A stretch of 64,000 nucleotides of DNA from Rhizobiaceae bacterium (GTDB taxonomy: Bacteria > Pseudomonadota > Alphaproteobacteria > Rhizobiales > Rhizobiaceae), in assembly GCA_014238155.1 (NCBI GenBank), contig JABABQ010000002.1, positions 1-64,000 on the forward strand. Direction: 5' to 3'. A model generated the notes under the pieces. That model was given only the letters and a program-made list of their open reading frames with translations, was not told where the DNA came from and searched no databases. Of this stretch, positions 16,819 to 25,251 are shown piece after piece. A program made the position numbers and the translations under genes. Positions within the stretch are counted from its first letter, which is position 1. Each line of letters begins with the position of its first letter.

Positions 16819-18754
16819 ATGCCGACCGGGTGCTGGTCAAATAAGCTGCAGCTTCCTTTTGGGTTTCAAAAATATGTGGCGCAATGGCGCGGTTTTTCAG
16901 ATCCTGGCCGAGTTTCTGGCGCAGAAAAGGACTGGTCGAATAACGGCAGGCCGTCAGGTAGTACCGGCTCTCCAAGCGCGACAGCAGATCCACCCACTTA
17001 CCAACCAGACGTGGTGCAATGCTCATCCCGTCATGGTTTGAAATCAGATTTACTTTCTGGCCCAGCCCGGAAATGAATTCTTCAAATGGTGCCCGGAACG
17101 CTTCCAGATCGTCATCGGTATCCAGTGAAATGCCGCTCAAATTTGCAAATACGATATTGTTTCCAACGTCATGATATAAGCGGCTGGCCATGTTCATGTT
17201 CAGCATGTCACCGCGCAATCCCATGCGTTTGTCGCGGAACAGGCGCTCATCCATCAGCTTCACTTCATTGATGATCGGTTCAAATTCCATTTGGTTCAAA
17301 ATGTCGTTCTGCAGATCAATGCCAGGGGCAATTTCAATGAGCTCCAAACCGTCGTCGGTCATTTTAAAAACACAGCGTTCGGTGATGTAGAGGATTTCCT
17401 TACCCTGTTCAGCAGCATAGGCACCATTAAACGTAATTTGTTCAACACCCACGATAAACTTGCGATTGCGGCCCTCCTGAACAATTGACATATTGCCATT
17501 GTCCAGTTGAACCTGAAGTCCACCGGCAGTGAAGGTTCCAACAAACAGAACCTTGCGGGCATTTTGCGATATATTGATAAAACCGCCCGCTCCGGCAAAG
17601 CGATCCTTGAATCGGCTGACGTTTACATTGCCGCTTGCATCGGTCTCCGCCATGCCCAAACAGGCCAGGTCAAGTCCACCGCCATCGTAAAAATCAAACT
17701 GCTGATTGGTCTGGATGATCGAATTTGCGTTAATCGCCGCACCAAAATCGAGGCCTGATTGCGGTACACCTCCTAAAACTCCCGCCTCGGTCGTCAGCGT
17801 GATGTGATCGATAATCTCTTCTTCGTTTGCAACCGCACCAACGCCCTCTGGCATGCCAATGCCAAGATTCACGACGCCGTTGACCGGCAATTCCATCGCT
17901 GCGCGCCGGGCTATGATCTTTCGGGGGTTGAGCTTCATTGGGGCAATCTGGTTCACTACACCAACCATTCGTCCGGTAAATGCGTGTTCATACTGGGTCT
18001 GGAAGGTCTGCATATGGTCTTCAGGCTCAGCAACCACAACGCAATCCACCAGATTGCCCGGCACCACCACCTCCTTTGGTGACAGGGATCCGGTGGCCGC
18101 AATGCGCTCTACCTGGGCGATCACCAAACCGCCAGAATTCTTTGCAGCCATGGCGATTGGCAACATGTCCAATGTCAATGCTTCACGCTCCATGGTGATA
18201 TTGCCGGTTGGATCAGCCGTCGTGCCGCGGATGAGTGCGACATCGACCGGCATTGCGTGATAGAACAACCATTCTTCGCCCTGCAATTCCTTGACTTCGA
18301 CCAGCTTTTCGGTTGAACGAGCATTAATCGCCCCACCGCTTTGGCGCGGGTCGACAAAGGTGCGCAAACCGACTTTTGAGAACATGCCCGGCTTGCCTGA
18401 CGCAATGTCACGATAGAGCTGGGAAATGCAGCCAAGAGGCAGATTGTAAGCCTCAATTTCTTCGGCCACTGCCATGGCACCGAGCTTGGGAACCAATGAC
18501 CAATGGCCACCAATGGCGCGCTTCACCAAGCCACTATGAGCCAGACGATTCAGTCCCTTTTCTTTGCCGTCGCCCGGGGCTGCCGCAAAAATCAATGATA
18601 AATCACGCGGTGTAGCTGACGAAAGGAAGCGTTCTTCCAGACCGCGCAGCAGGCCGTCAGGCGTTCCGATGCCAACGAAACCCGACACGCAAACCATGTC
18701 GCCATCGTCAATCGTGGCAATTGCATCTTCAAGTGGAATGACTTTATCGACCAT
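16817..18754 (-). CDS. Acyl-CoA:carboxylate CoA-transferase (fused alpha-beta, YdiF-like) with C-terminal extension
   Basis: A 645-residue family I CoA-transferase with both halves fused. Residues about 1-260 resemble the alpha part (VCVSGFVGIGTPDGLL) and about 275-500 the beta part (NLGIGMPEGVGAVANEEEI). The catalytic glutamate is predicted to be Glu323 in TLTTEAGVLGGV. The family moves CoA between acetyl-, propionyl- or hydroxyacyl-CoA and carboxylates. The common fused enzyme ends near residue 520-530. Here about 120-140 further residues (ANLSGISLDTDDDLEAF onward) form what looks like an extra alpha/beta domain. It is the last gene of the PHA operon, so activating a hydroxyacid for polymerisation is a sensible role. 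Confidence 0.88.
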   Translation of the reverse strand: MVDKVIPLEDAIATIDDGDMVCVSGFVGIGTPDGLLRGLEERFLSSATPRDLSLIFAAAPGDGKEKGLNRLAHSGLVKRAIGGHWSLVPKLGAMAVAEEIEAYNLPLGCISQLYRDIASGKPGMFSKVGLRTFVDPRQSGGAINARSTEKLVEVKELQGEEWLFYHAMPVDVALIRGTTADPTGNITMEREALTLDMLPIAMAAKNSGGLVIAQVERIAATGSLSPKEVVVPGNLVDCVVVAEPEDHMQTFQTQYEHAFTGRMVGVVNQIAPMKLNPRKIIARRAAMELPVNGVVNLGIGMPEGVGAVANEEEIIDHITLTTEAGVLGGVPQSGLDFGAAINANSIIQTNQQFDFYDGGGLDLACLGMAETDASGNVNVSRFKDRFAGAGGFINISQNARKVLFVGTFTAGGLQVQLDNGNMSIVQEGRNRKFIVGVEQITFNGAYAAEQGKEILYITERCVFKMTDDGLELIEIAPGIDLQNDILNQMEFEPIINEVKLMDERLFRDKRMGLRGDMLNMNMASRLYHDVGNNIVFANLSGISLDTDDDLEAFRAPFEEFISGLGQKVNLISNHDGMSIAPRLVGKWVDLLSRLESRYYLTACRYSTSPFLRQKLGQDLKNRAIAPHIFETQKEAAAYLTSTRSA

Positions 18755-18774
18755 TATATTTTCCGAACGGTGAT

Positions 18775-19983
18775 TTACTTCTTTTTTGCTGGCTTCGTCT
18801 GGTTCGCCTGCTTAGCCGGTTTCTTGCGGACAGGTTTTTGTGTTTTCTTGATCCACTCGCTGAGCCCACCTGCAACAACACCCTGCGCTTTACGGCTGAC
18901 GAAGACACCGACATGCCCACCTGGAAATCCGATTTCTTGATACAGGTTCGGTTTAACAAAATTCGACAAAGCCTTCGAGCAACTCACCGGAATGATGTGA
19001 TCCTGCAGAGCATATATGTTGAGTACCGGACAGGAAATGTTACGCAGATCAACGGCTTCTCCCGCGACATGGAATTTTCCTTCAACCAACTGATTCTCGC
19101 GATATAGCTCATTCAACCATTGCCGCGCCGCTTCTCCGGGATGATCTGGCCGGTCAGCAATCCATTTTTCCATGCGTAGAAAATTCAGGATTGCGGCTTC
19201 GTCGCCGTCCATATTGGCAAGTCCGATATTATATTTGGTCAGGCTGGCCATTGGTGTCAGCGAAGAGAAAATCGCACCGGTCAGAGCACCGGGCAGCATG
19301 CCATAGGTGTCGATGATCAAATCAACATCATCCTGGCTGAGGTTTTGGATCCAGCTGTTGAGGAAGCCTTCTCCCTGCCAGAATTCATCCGGCTCGCCGC
19401 GAAAGTCGATGGGTGTAATTGCCAAAGCCAGCCCGGCAAACAATTCAGGTCGCAATGCTGCAAGAGCCGCAGCAAAAGTTCCCCCCTCGCAAATCCCGAA
19501 TAGGGTAACCGGCTTGCCACCATTGATGGCAACCAGTTCTTCAACACAGCTGCCCAGATAGAGGTCGATATAATCATCCATGCTCAGATATTGATCGGCA
19601 CGGGTGGGTGTGCCCCAGTCAACGACATAGACTTCGATGCCGTCAGCCAGAAGATTGCGCACCAGAGAGCGGTCTTCCTGCAAATCGATCATAGTCTGGC
19701 GGCCAAACAGTCCATAGCAAATCAGAACTGGTGGAACATTCGGCTTTTTCTTGGCCAAGGGGCGGTATTTGAGCATCCGCACTTTGTCGATCTGAAAAAC
19801 CAGATCGACGGGGGATTCAGCGATTTCGACTTCTGCCTGCCGCTGGCCGCTCAGCGTTTCGCTGGAACGCACGGCTTTCATCCCGGCATCGATCATTTGC
19901 GACCAGGCTGAAGTCCAGGCTTCACCGGCCAGGTCATTGTTGTCCATCAAACTTCCGTCAGGATTTCTCTTACGAGGGATCAT
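18775..19983 (-). CDS. phaC: Class III polyhydroxyalkanoate synthase subunit PhaC
   Basis: A 402-residue PHA synthase subunit of the short class III type. The lipase-like box GICEGG places catalytic Cys165 with Asp328 (ALQDHIIP) and His357 (PGGHVGVF). The 29-residue Asp-His spacing equals that recalled for the Allochromatium enzyme. It polymerises hydroxyacyl-CoA on the granule surface together with PhaE. The C-terminus is a Lys/Pro/Ala-rich tail (about residues 380-402, with PAKQ and PAKKK elements), unlike the core fold. The gene overlaps phaE as ATGA. Class I enzymes (about 570-600 residues) are the usual type in this bacterial class, so this is distinctive. Confidence 0.93.
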   Translation of the reverse strand: MIPRKRNPDGSLMDNNDLAGEAWTSAWSQMIDAGMKAVRSSETLSGQRQAEVEIAESPVDLVFQIDKVRMLKYRPLAKKKPNVPPVLICYGLFGRQTMIDLQEDRSLVRNLLADGIEVYVVDWGTPTRADQYLSMDDYIDLYLGSCVEELVAINGGKPVTLFGICEGGTFAAALAALRPELFAGLALAITPIDFRGEPDEFWQGEGFLNSWIQNLSQDDVDLIIDTYGMLPGALTGAIFSSLTPMASLTKYNIGLANMDGDEAAILNFLRMEKWIADRPDHPGEAARQWLNELYRENQLVEGKFHVAGEAVDLRNISCPVLNIYALQDHIIPVSCSKALSNFVKPNLYQEIGFPGGHVGVFVSRKAQGVVAGGLSEWIKKTQKPVRKKPAKQANQTKPAKKK

Positions 19984-20780
19984 GTTTCCTTGGCCACTTT
20001 AAGAGCTGCAACTTCACGTTTCAGTTTACGCACTTCGCGACGCAGTTCGTGAACGATTTTAGCCACATCGTCCACCTCTGTGCGGGTTGGCATCTGCCAG
20101 TTTTCGCACCAGGATTCAGCGGTTTCGCGTTGCCTGGCCTTAATCTCAACACCGGCCCGCATGAGGCGGCGCTGAGCATCCATGAATTCCGGTGATCGCT
20201 GGGTTTCAAGCAGTTCTTCATTGGCAGCCTTCAACCAGGTATCAAGCGCTTCCTTGACTTCACCTGATTGCAGATCTTCAAGCGTGTAGCTTTCGCTATA
20301 ACGTTTGAAAGCACGTCCCCAGGCATCTTGCATGATCTTGGCGAAATCCATGGCTGCTTTTTGATAATCCAGCGATTCTCGCCAAGCCTCAGCCGCCTCA
20401 ATTTGAGGAGTGGCGAGATCTGCAAATTGCGGACCCTGGGCAATGGAATTGAGAATATTCCTCAATTGCTCAGGCGCCTGATTCATCCAGTTGGCCGGAT
20501 CCAGCATCCCATGCAGAGCGTCTTTGCCTTGAGCAAACAAGTTGTCGGCGGACCCGTTCGCCATCATCGCTGATGGGTTCCAGGCTGGCGCCCAGGAATT
20601 GATGAAACCCTGCCAGCTTTTTGTCGCGTCGGGTCCGACGTTAAAAGCGTTTGCTGCAGTTGCATCGGAGAAATTGCGGCTGAATTCTTCGGCCGCTTCT
20701 TTCTGGGCTTTAAGGTAGGCATCCTGACCTTGCTGCCACATGTCGAACATCTGTTGAAATGCATTGTCACTGTTGGCCAT
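19980..20780 (-). CDS. phaE: Class III PHA synthase subunit PhaE
   Basis: A 266-residue, Trp- and Gln-rich helical protein (MFDMWQQGQDAYLKAQKEAA) with a C-terminal heptad-like segment at about 240-264 (ELRREVRKLKREVAALK). This matches the PhaE family, the non-catalytic partner needed for class III synthase activity. It is shorter than the roughly 360 residues of the Allochromatium protein. It overlaps phaC by four bases and follows the alcohol dehydrogenase gene by 12 bases. Having a dedicated PhaE supports the class III call for its neighbour. Confidence 0.88.
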   Translation of the reverse strand: MANSDNAFQQMFDMWQQGQDAYLKAQKEAAEEFSRNFSDATAANAFNVGPDATKSWQGFINSWAPAWNPSAMMANGSADNLFAQGKDALHGMLDPANWMNQAPEQLRNILNSIAQGPQFADLATPQIEAAEAWRESLDYQKAAMDFAKIMQDAWGRAFKRYSESYTLEDLQSGEVKEALDTWLKAANEELLETQRSPEFMDAQRRLMRAGVEIKARQRETAESWCENWQMPTRTEVDDVAKIVHELRREVRKLKREVAALKVAKET

Positions 20781-20792
20781 GAATTGGTGCTC

Positions 20793-21950
20793 CTAGAGTG
20801 CTGCGGTATAGATCGCGAGGGCCGCTTCGTAGGTCATCTCACGCGGATTGTTGACCAGCAAGCGAGTCTGCTTCATCGCATCTTCGGCCAGCATAGGCAG
20901 ATTGTTGTGATTAACCCCAACTTCGGCCAGTTTGCTCTGCATGCCAAGTTCCGGCCCCATGGCCTTGAAACCTTCAACCATGCCTTCGCCGATTGCGTCG
21001 GTAGATTTTCCCACCAGAGCCGGGAAAATGATCGGCCCTATTTCGGCATATTGATCAGTCGCCGCGCTCATGTTGAAATCCAGCACATAAGGCAGAACCA
21101 AAGCGTTTGAGAGGCCGTGCGGAACATGGAAATGCCCCCCTAGCGGATAGGCCAGCGCATGAACTGCGGCCACCGGTGCGTTGGCAAATGCCATGCCGGC
21201 GAGCATTGATCCCAGCAACATGTTGGAGCGGGCATCACGGTCTTCACCTTGGGTACACGCGGTGTGAATATTGGCACCCAACAGGCTCAGAGCTTCGCGG
21301 GCCAGCGTATCGGAAACGATGTTTTTCTTATGCTTTGACGTGAAAGCCTCAATCGCGTGGACCATGGCGTCAATTCCGGTTGCTGCAGTCACATGGGCAG
21401 GCAAGCCGACTGTGAGTTCGGCGTCCAAAATAGCCCAGTCAGGCAGCAATTGAGGCGATACCACGCCCTTTTTTTCATTGGTGCCGGTGGTGACAATCGA
21501 GATTGGTGTGACTTCAGAGCCGGTACCAGCAGTTGTTGGCGCCAGAACCAATGGCAGGCGACCACCTTTGACAAGTCCGACCCCATACATTTCTTCAATC
21601 GGCTGGTTGGAGCCCACCAGAACAGCTATCAATTTTGCCGTATCAAGGGATGATCCACCGCCGACGGAAACAACTCCATCAACACCTTCGGCCTTGGCTT
21701 CTTCCACTGCTTTCAGGATCATGGCTTCAGGTGGATCGGCCACGACGTCATCAATAATGTGAACCGCAACACCAGCTGCCTTCAGACCACCAAGAGCCGC
21801 GTCGGCAAGGCCAAGCTCTAGAATCATTTTGTCGGTAACAAAGGCAATTTTGTTGCAACCCATCTCGGCCATCAGATTGCCAATTTTTGCAGTGGCTCCG
21901 ACCTCACAAAGAATGGATTTGGTTGTTTGAAATTGAAAGGCGTGCATCAT
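20793..21950 (-). CDS. Iron-containing alcohol dehydrogenase (possible 4-hydroxybutyrate dehydrogenase)
   Basis: A 385-residue group III alcohol dehydrogenase. The NAD-binding part has GVVSVGGGSSLDTAK (about 95-109). The metal site includes HAIEAF, AVHALAYPLGGHFHVPHG and related His residues near 190-275. Known substrates in this family include 1,3-propanediol, lactaldehyde, butanol and 4-hydroxybutyrate. Seven bases separate it from the TPP enzyme upstream, and phaE follows, so it probably supplies or consumes a hydroxyacid for the polymer. Reduction of succinate semialdehyde to 4-hydroxybutyrate fits the neighbouring SSADH-like gene, but this is inference. Confidence 0.88.
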   Translation of the reverse strand: MMHAFQFQTTKSILCEVGATAKIGNLMAEMGCNKIAFVTDKMILELGLADAALGGLKAAGVAVHIIDDVVADPPEAMILKAVEEAKAEGVDGVVSVGGGSSLDTAKLIAVLVGSNQPIEEMYGVGLVKGGRLPLVLAPTTAGTGSEVTPISIVTTGTNEKKGVVSPQLLPDWAILDAELTVGLPAHVTAATGIDAMVHAIEAFTSKHKKNIVSDTLAREALSLLGANIHTACTQGEDRDARSNMLLGSMLAGMAFANAPVAAVHALAYPLGGHFHVPHGLSNALVLPYVLDFNMSAATDQYAEIGPIIFPALVGKSTDAIGEGMVEGFKAMGPELGMQSKLAEVGVNHNNLPMLAEDAMKQTRLLVNNPREMTYEAALAIYTAAL

Positions 21951-21956
21951 TAAGTC

Positions 21957-23609
21957 CTATTCTTCGTCAAAGGATTTCAGGCTTTTCAGCCTGTTGGTCA
22001 GTTTCATGTTTTCGGAATAATCGACCGGGCAATCGATGATCGACACTCCGCCATCATTCATTGCAGTCTGGATGGTATCCAGCAGATCTTCAGTGCGTTC
22101 AACTTTATAGCCATTGGCGCCAAAACTTTTGGCAAACATGACAAAGTCCGGGTTGGTTACATCGATATGGGAGGCCCGACCATATTCACGCATCTGGTGC
22201 CACTCGATCAGACCATATTTATTGTCATTGAAAATCAGGATCGTGATGTTCAGTCCCAGACGAACCGCTGTTTCAATTTCCTGGTTGTTCATCATGAAGC
22301 CACTGTCGCCGCAAACAGCGAGAATGTTGCGCTCGGGATAGATCAGTTTGGCGGCAATCGCACCAGGCAGCGCGATGCCCATGGAGGCAAATCCGTTTGA
22401 GATGATGCAGGTATTGGGGCGTTCGGCCTGAAACATCCGGGCCATCCACATTTTGTGGGCCCCGACATCTGAAATGACAATGTCCTCAGGGGCCATTGCT
22501 TTGCGAAGGTCAGAAATAATTTTCTGCGGTTTGACGGGAAATTCGGTATCGTCTGCATGTTCATTGAGCATTCCGACGATCTTGCCGCGCAGTTTTTTCA
22601 TTGCAGGACTGGCTTCGCGTTCACAACGGGCACCGATGCGACGCATGGAATCTTTAAGATCACCGATAACACCGGCTTCGACGATATAATTTCTGTCGAC
22701 TTCCGCAGGGCTGCCATCGATGTGGATAATGGTTTTGTCGTGTTTGGGATTCCAGTAAGCCGGATCATACTCAACCATGTCGTAACCGATGCAGATGACC
22801 AAATCGGCCTCATCGATTCCAAAGGCAACCAGATCGTGAGCCTTCAAGCCAACAGTGCCGAGGCTGAGCGGATGCGAAGATGGAATGGCACCTTTTGCCA
22901 TAAATGTTGTGGCGACCGGGGCACTGATGGTTTCAGCCAGTTCAACCAGTTCGTCACAGGCACCATTACGAATGATACCGTTACCGGCAATAATCATCGG
23001 GTTCTTGGCACTGGAGATGATTTCGGCAACCTGCCGACATTTTCCAACGGCGGCGGTAGGCGCCACAGGAGACTGCACTTTAAGCGGTGCATCGACTTCA
23101 ACTTCCATATCAGCGATGTTTTCTGGAAAATCGATAAAGGCTGCACCGGGCTTTTCCGCCTGGGCAAATTTAAATGCCTTGCGAACGATTTCTGGAACGA
23201 TCTCCGGTTCGCGAATTTGTACGCTGTATTTGGTGATGGGCTCAAACAGGTTGACCAGATCAAGCACCTGATGGCTTTCCTTGTGCATACGCGTGGTTGC
23301 GCCTTGCCCGGCAATTGCAACCAGCGGTGCGCGGTCCATATTGCCGTCTGCGACGCCGGTAACCAGATTGGTTGCGCCCGGGCCCAATGTCGACATGCAA
23401 ACTCCGGCACGCCCAGTCAGTCGACCATAAACATCGGCCATGAAGGCGGCGGCCTGTTCGTGGCGTGTGATAATAAACTTGATCGGACTATCCAGAAGTG
23501 CATCCATCACGGCGATGTTTTCTTCGCCTGGAATTCCGAATATAAATTCCACGCCCTCATGCTCCAGACATTTAACGAGGAGCTGGGCAGACCTCAATTT
23601 GTTCGACAT
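21957..23609 (-). CDS. TPP-dependent enzyme, acetolactate-synthase-like (possible 2-oxoacid decarboxylase)
   Basis: A 550-residue three-domain TPP enzyme. The catalytic Glu51 lies in TRHEQAAAFMADVYGRLTG. The TPP/Mg motif GDSGFMMNN begins about residue 427 and ends with LIFNDNKYG. It would be annotated as acetolactate synthase large subunit, but no small regulatory subunit, ilvC or acetolactate decarboxylase is nearby. The segment VKPQKIISDLRKAMAPEDIV and the VGAHKMWMAR motif remind me of the cyanobacterial enzymes first annotated as acetolactate synthase and later shown to decarboxylate 2-oxoglutarate. Its position at the head of a PHA operon favours a role in making a semialdehyde. Start: AAGGGA before the ATG. 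Confidence 0.85.
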   Translation of the reverse strand: MSNKLRSAQLLVKCLEHEGVEFIFGIPGEENIAVMDALLDSPIKFIITRHEQAAAFMADVYGRLTGRAGVCMSTLGPGATNLVTGVADGNMDRAPLVAIAGQGATTRMHKESHQVLDLVNLFEPITKYSVQIREPEIVPEIVRKAFKFAQAEKPGAAFIDFPENIADMEVEVDAPLKVQSPVAPTAAVGKCRQVAEIISSAKNPMIIAGNGIIRNGACDELVELAETISAPVATTFMAKGAIPSSHPLSLGTVGLKAHDLVAFGIDEADLVICIGYDMVEYDPAYWNPKHDKTIIHIDGSPAEVDRNYIVEAGVIGDLKDSMRRIGARCEREASPAMKKLRGKIVGMLNEHADDTEFPVKPQKIISDLRKAMAPEDIVISDVGAHKMWMARMFQAERPNTCIISNGFASMGIALPGAIAAKLIYPERNILAVCGDSGFMMNNQEIETAVRLGLNITILIFNDNKYGLIEWHQMREYGRASHIDVTNPDFVMFAKSFGANGYKVERTEDLLDTIQTAMNDGGVSIIDCPVDYSENMKLTNRLKSLKSFDEE

Positions 23610-24001
23610 TGATTTCCCTTAATGATGATTTGTTGCGCAATCCTACTGCCTCCCTTTTGGCAATCAAATTGCGGCTTTTCGTGACGCTGCAACTATTCCT
23701 CAATGCATTCGTCAAATAAATTTACGCGCCCTATCTACACTGACGCACCGACAGGGCAACCTTAGACTTCGCAGGGCAGCAATGCGAATCCTGCAAGACG
23801 GATAAATTTTCCATTTATTTTCATGCTGTTAATTGCGTTTTTGAGGTATTCTCGTGGCAAATCACGCAGTTTTTTTGTGCACCGCACCATTTTTATGTTG
23901 CAATGCACAAAAAACCCTCTAAGTTGGGTTTTGTCGAACCAAGACACAAGAATTCAAACCTCCAAGCTGACCTGCACAGCCACTAAAGCGAGACGAAGAT
24001 C
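23610..24001. promoter_or_regulatory. Divergent promoter region of the PHA locus
   Basis: This 392-base non-coding region lies between the minus-strand operon (TPP enzyme first) and the plus-strand phasin gene. It must contain both promoters. It is rich in TGC/GCA words and includes a clear 11-base inverted repeat (23871-23914, listed separately). A second imperfect pair, GCAGG...CCTGC, occurs at about 23770-23795. PhaR proteins are known to bind such regions upstream of phasin genes. No ORF with a ribosome site is seen. Confidence 0.6.
23871..23914. promoter_or_regulatory. Inverted repeat upstream of the phasin gene, candidate PhaR site
   Basis: Left arm TTTTTTGTGCA (23871-23881) and right arm TGCACAAAAAA (23904-23914) are perfect inverted repeats with a 22-base spacer that itself contains GCACC and TTGCAATGC. 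The site lies 87 bases before the phasin ATG. PhaR of other alphaproteobacteria recognises TGC-rich sequence upstream of phaP, and a phaR gene lies just downstream. Binding is inferred. Confidence 0.5.
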
Positions 24002-24394
24002 ATGACCAAGAATCAAAACGAAAAACTTGAAATGAGCCCCAATATGGAAAAGTCACAAGAATATTTCACAACTCAGATCGCCAATTCTGAAAAAGCTGTT
24101 GAAAGCGCCATCGAGTTCAATGCGGCTGTATTCAAAGGCAACGAAGCAATTGCCAAGAAACTTTATGAAAACTACGTTTCCAACGTTGCAGCGACTTTTG
24201 ACGGCGTCAAAGCCCTCAACAAAACCAACGACGTAGCTGAATTCTACAAGTTGGCCACAACCAACACAGCTGCGGCTACTGAGCGTCTGTCCGAACAGGG
24301 CAAAGGCCTCGTTGAGCTTTCAGGCAAGGTTTTGAAAGAGACCGGTGAAGCTGGTCGTCTGGCTTACTCCAAAGGATTTGCAGTCAGCTTGTAA
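24002..24394 (+). CDS. phaP: Phasin family protein
   Basis: A 130-residue, mostly helical, low-complexity protein without cysteine or signal peptide. The pattern FTTQIANSEKAVESAIEFNAA, YENYVSNVAATFDGVKAL and LATTNTAAATERLSEQGKGL is the Ala/Asn/Lys-rich amphipathic pattern of the small alphaproteobacterial phasin family. Phasins coat PHA granules and limit coalescence. GAGACGAAG precedes the ATG. It is the first plus-strand gene after the divergent promoter region, directly ahead of phaR, and is followed by its own terminator, as expected for a highly expressed gene. Confidence 0.87.
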   Translation: MTKNQNEKLEMSPNMEKSQEYFTTQIANSEKAVESAIEFNAAVFKGNEAIAKKLYENYVSNVAATFDGVKALNKTNDVAEFYKLATTNTAAATERLSEQGKGLVELSGKVLKETGEAGRLAYSKGFAVSL

Positions 24395-24433
24395 GTCTCT
24401 CCTCCTCCCGAGACTTACAGTTGCGCAAAATCT

Positions 24434-24472
24434 GGCCGCTAACCCTCCTCCCGGGTTAGCGGCCTTTCTTTT
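24434..24472 (+). terminator. Rho-independent terminator after the phasin gene
   Basis: Stem GGCCGCTAACCC / GGGTTAGCGGCC, a perfect 12-base repeat with a seven-base loop, followed by TTTCTTTT. It lies 40 bases after the phasin stop and 120 bases before phaR, so the phasin transcript is largely separate from phaR. Confidence 0.92.
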
Positions 24473-24592
24473 GGCGGATCACCCATACCAACCCTCTTGC
24501 GTTTGTGCAGCGCAATAAAACTGCTTTCCTTGATCTCCATTTGAGTCTAGCTTTCCTCCCATTGATCACCGTGCGATCATCCACCGGGGCAG

Positions 24593-25234
24593 ATGGCGAA
24601 ATTGAAGAAATCAAAAAGCGCAAACGAGTCGGACGACAAGTCCACGTCCCGCGCCAACATATTGATAAAAAAGTATCCCAACCGCCGTCTCTACAACACG
24701 GCGACATCTGCCTATATCGTCCTGGATGATGTGGTTGATCTGGTCAAAGCCGGCACTGGCTTCGTTATCGAAGATACCAAGACCGGTGAGGACATTACCC
24801 GTACCATTCTCAACCAGATCATTTTTGAACAAGAGATCAAGCCAACCAACTTTCATTTTCCGCTTGAATTTCAAAAACAGCTGATCGCCATGTATGGCGA
24901 TTCCTATGGACAGATTGTGCCCGATTATTTGACTGAATCGATAAACCTGCTCGCAGCCGAACGGGAGCAGATGGGTCAGGCGTTTGAAAATGTTATCGAC
25001 CGCAATACCCGCACAATGATGGAATACAGCCAGAAACTGGCCCAGCAAAACATGGATATGTTCCGCCAGTCCTGGTCAATGTTCGGGATGGGGACCAAAC
25101 CTCCCGAAGCTGAAAGTTCTGACCCCGACGACACGGCGCTGTCAGAACAGCCGCCAACTTCTCGGGAATCCGAGTTGGAACTAATCCAAAAACAAATCGA
25201 CGCGTTACAAGCTCGATTGAAATCGCTCAAATAG
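24593..25234 (+). CDS. phaR: Polyhydroxyalkanoate synthesis repressor PhaR
   Basis: A 213-residue DNA-binding repressor with the diagnostic N-terminal PHB accumulation domain: ILIKKYPNRRLYNTATSAYIVLDDVVDLV at about 23-51, then DTKTGEDITRTILNQIIFEQE. A PHB_acc repeat region follows (LPLEFQKQLI-like segment, here FPLEFQKQLIAMYG) and a coil-rich C-terminus (LELIQKQIDALQARLKSL). PhaR binds phasin promoters and is titrated away by nascent PHA granules. It is transcribed with the alpha/beta hydrolase 17 bases downstream. Its likely targets are the divergent promoter region at 23.6-24.0 kb. Confidence 0.95.
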   Translation: MAKLKKSKSANESDDKSTSRANILIKKYPNRRLYNTATSAYIVLDDVVDLVKAGTGFVIEDTKTGEDITRTILNQIIFEQEIKPTNFHFPLEFQKQLIAMYGDSYGQIVPDYLTESINLLAAEREQMGQAFENVIDRNTRTMMEYSQKLAQQNMDMFRQSWSMFGMGTKPPEAESSDPDDTALSEQPPTSRESELELIQKQIDALQARLKSLK

Positions 25235-25251
25235 CCACTACCGGAATTCTC

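Noticed and set aside
21957-23609. Branched-chain amino acid biosynthesis (ilvB) assignment
   Set aside because: No regulatory subunit or ilvC nearby, and the operon context is PHA synthesis; kept as a TPP enzyme of uncertain substrate.
22557-23612. Long open frame (351 residues) on the plus strand opposite the TPP enzyme gene
   Set aside because: It lies entirely antisense to a clear TPP enzyme, has His/Cys/Arg-rich composition with no domain, and is a shadow frame.
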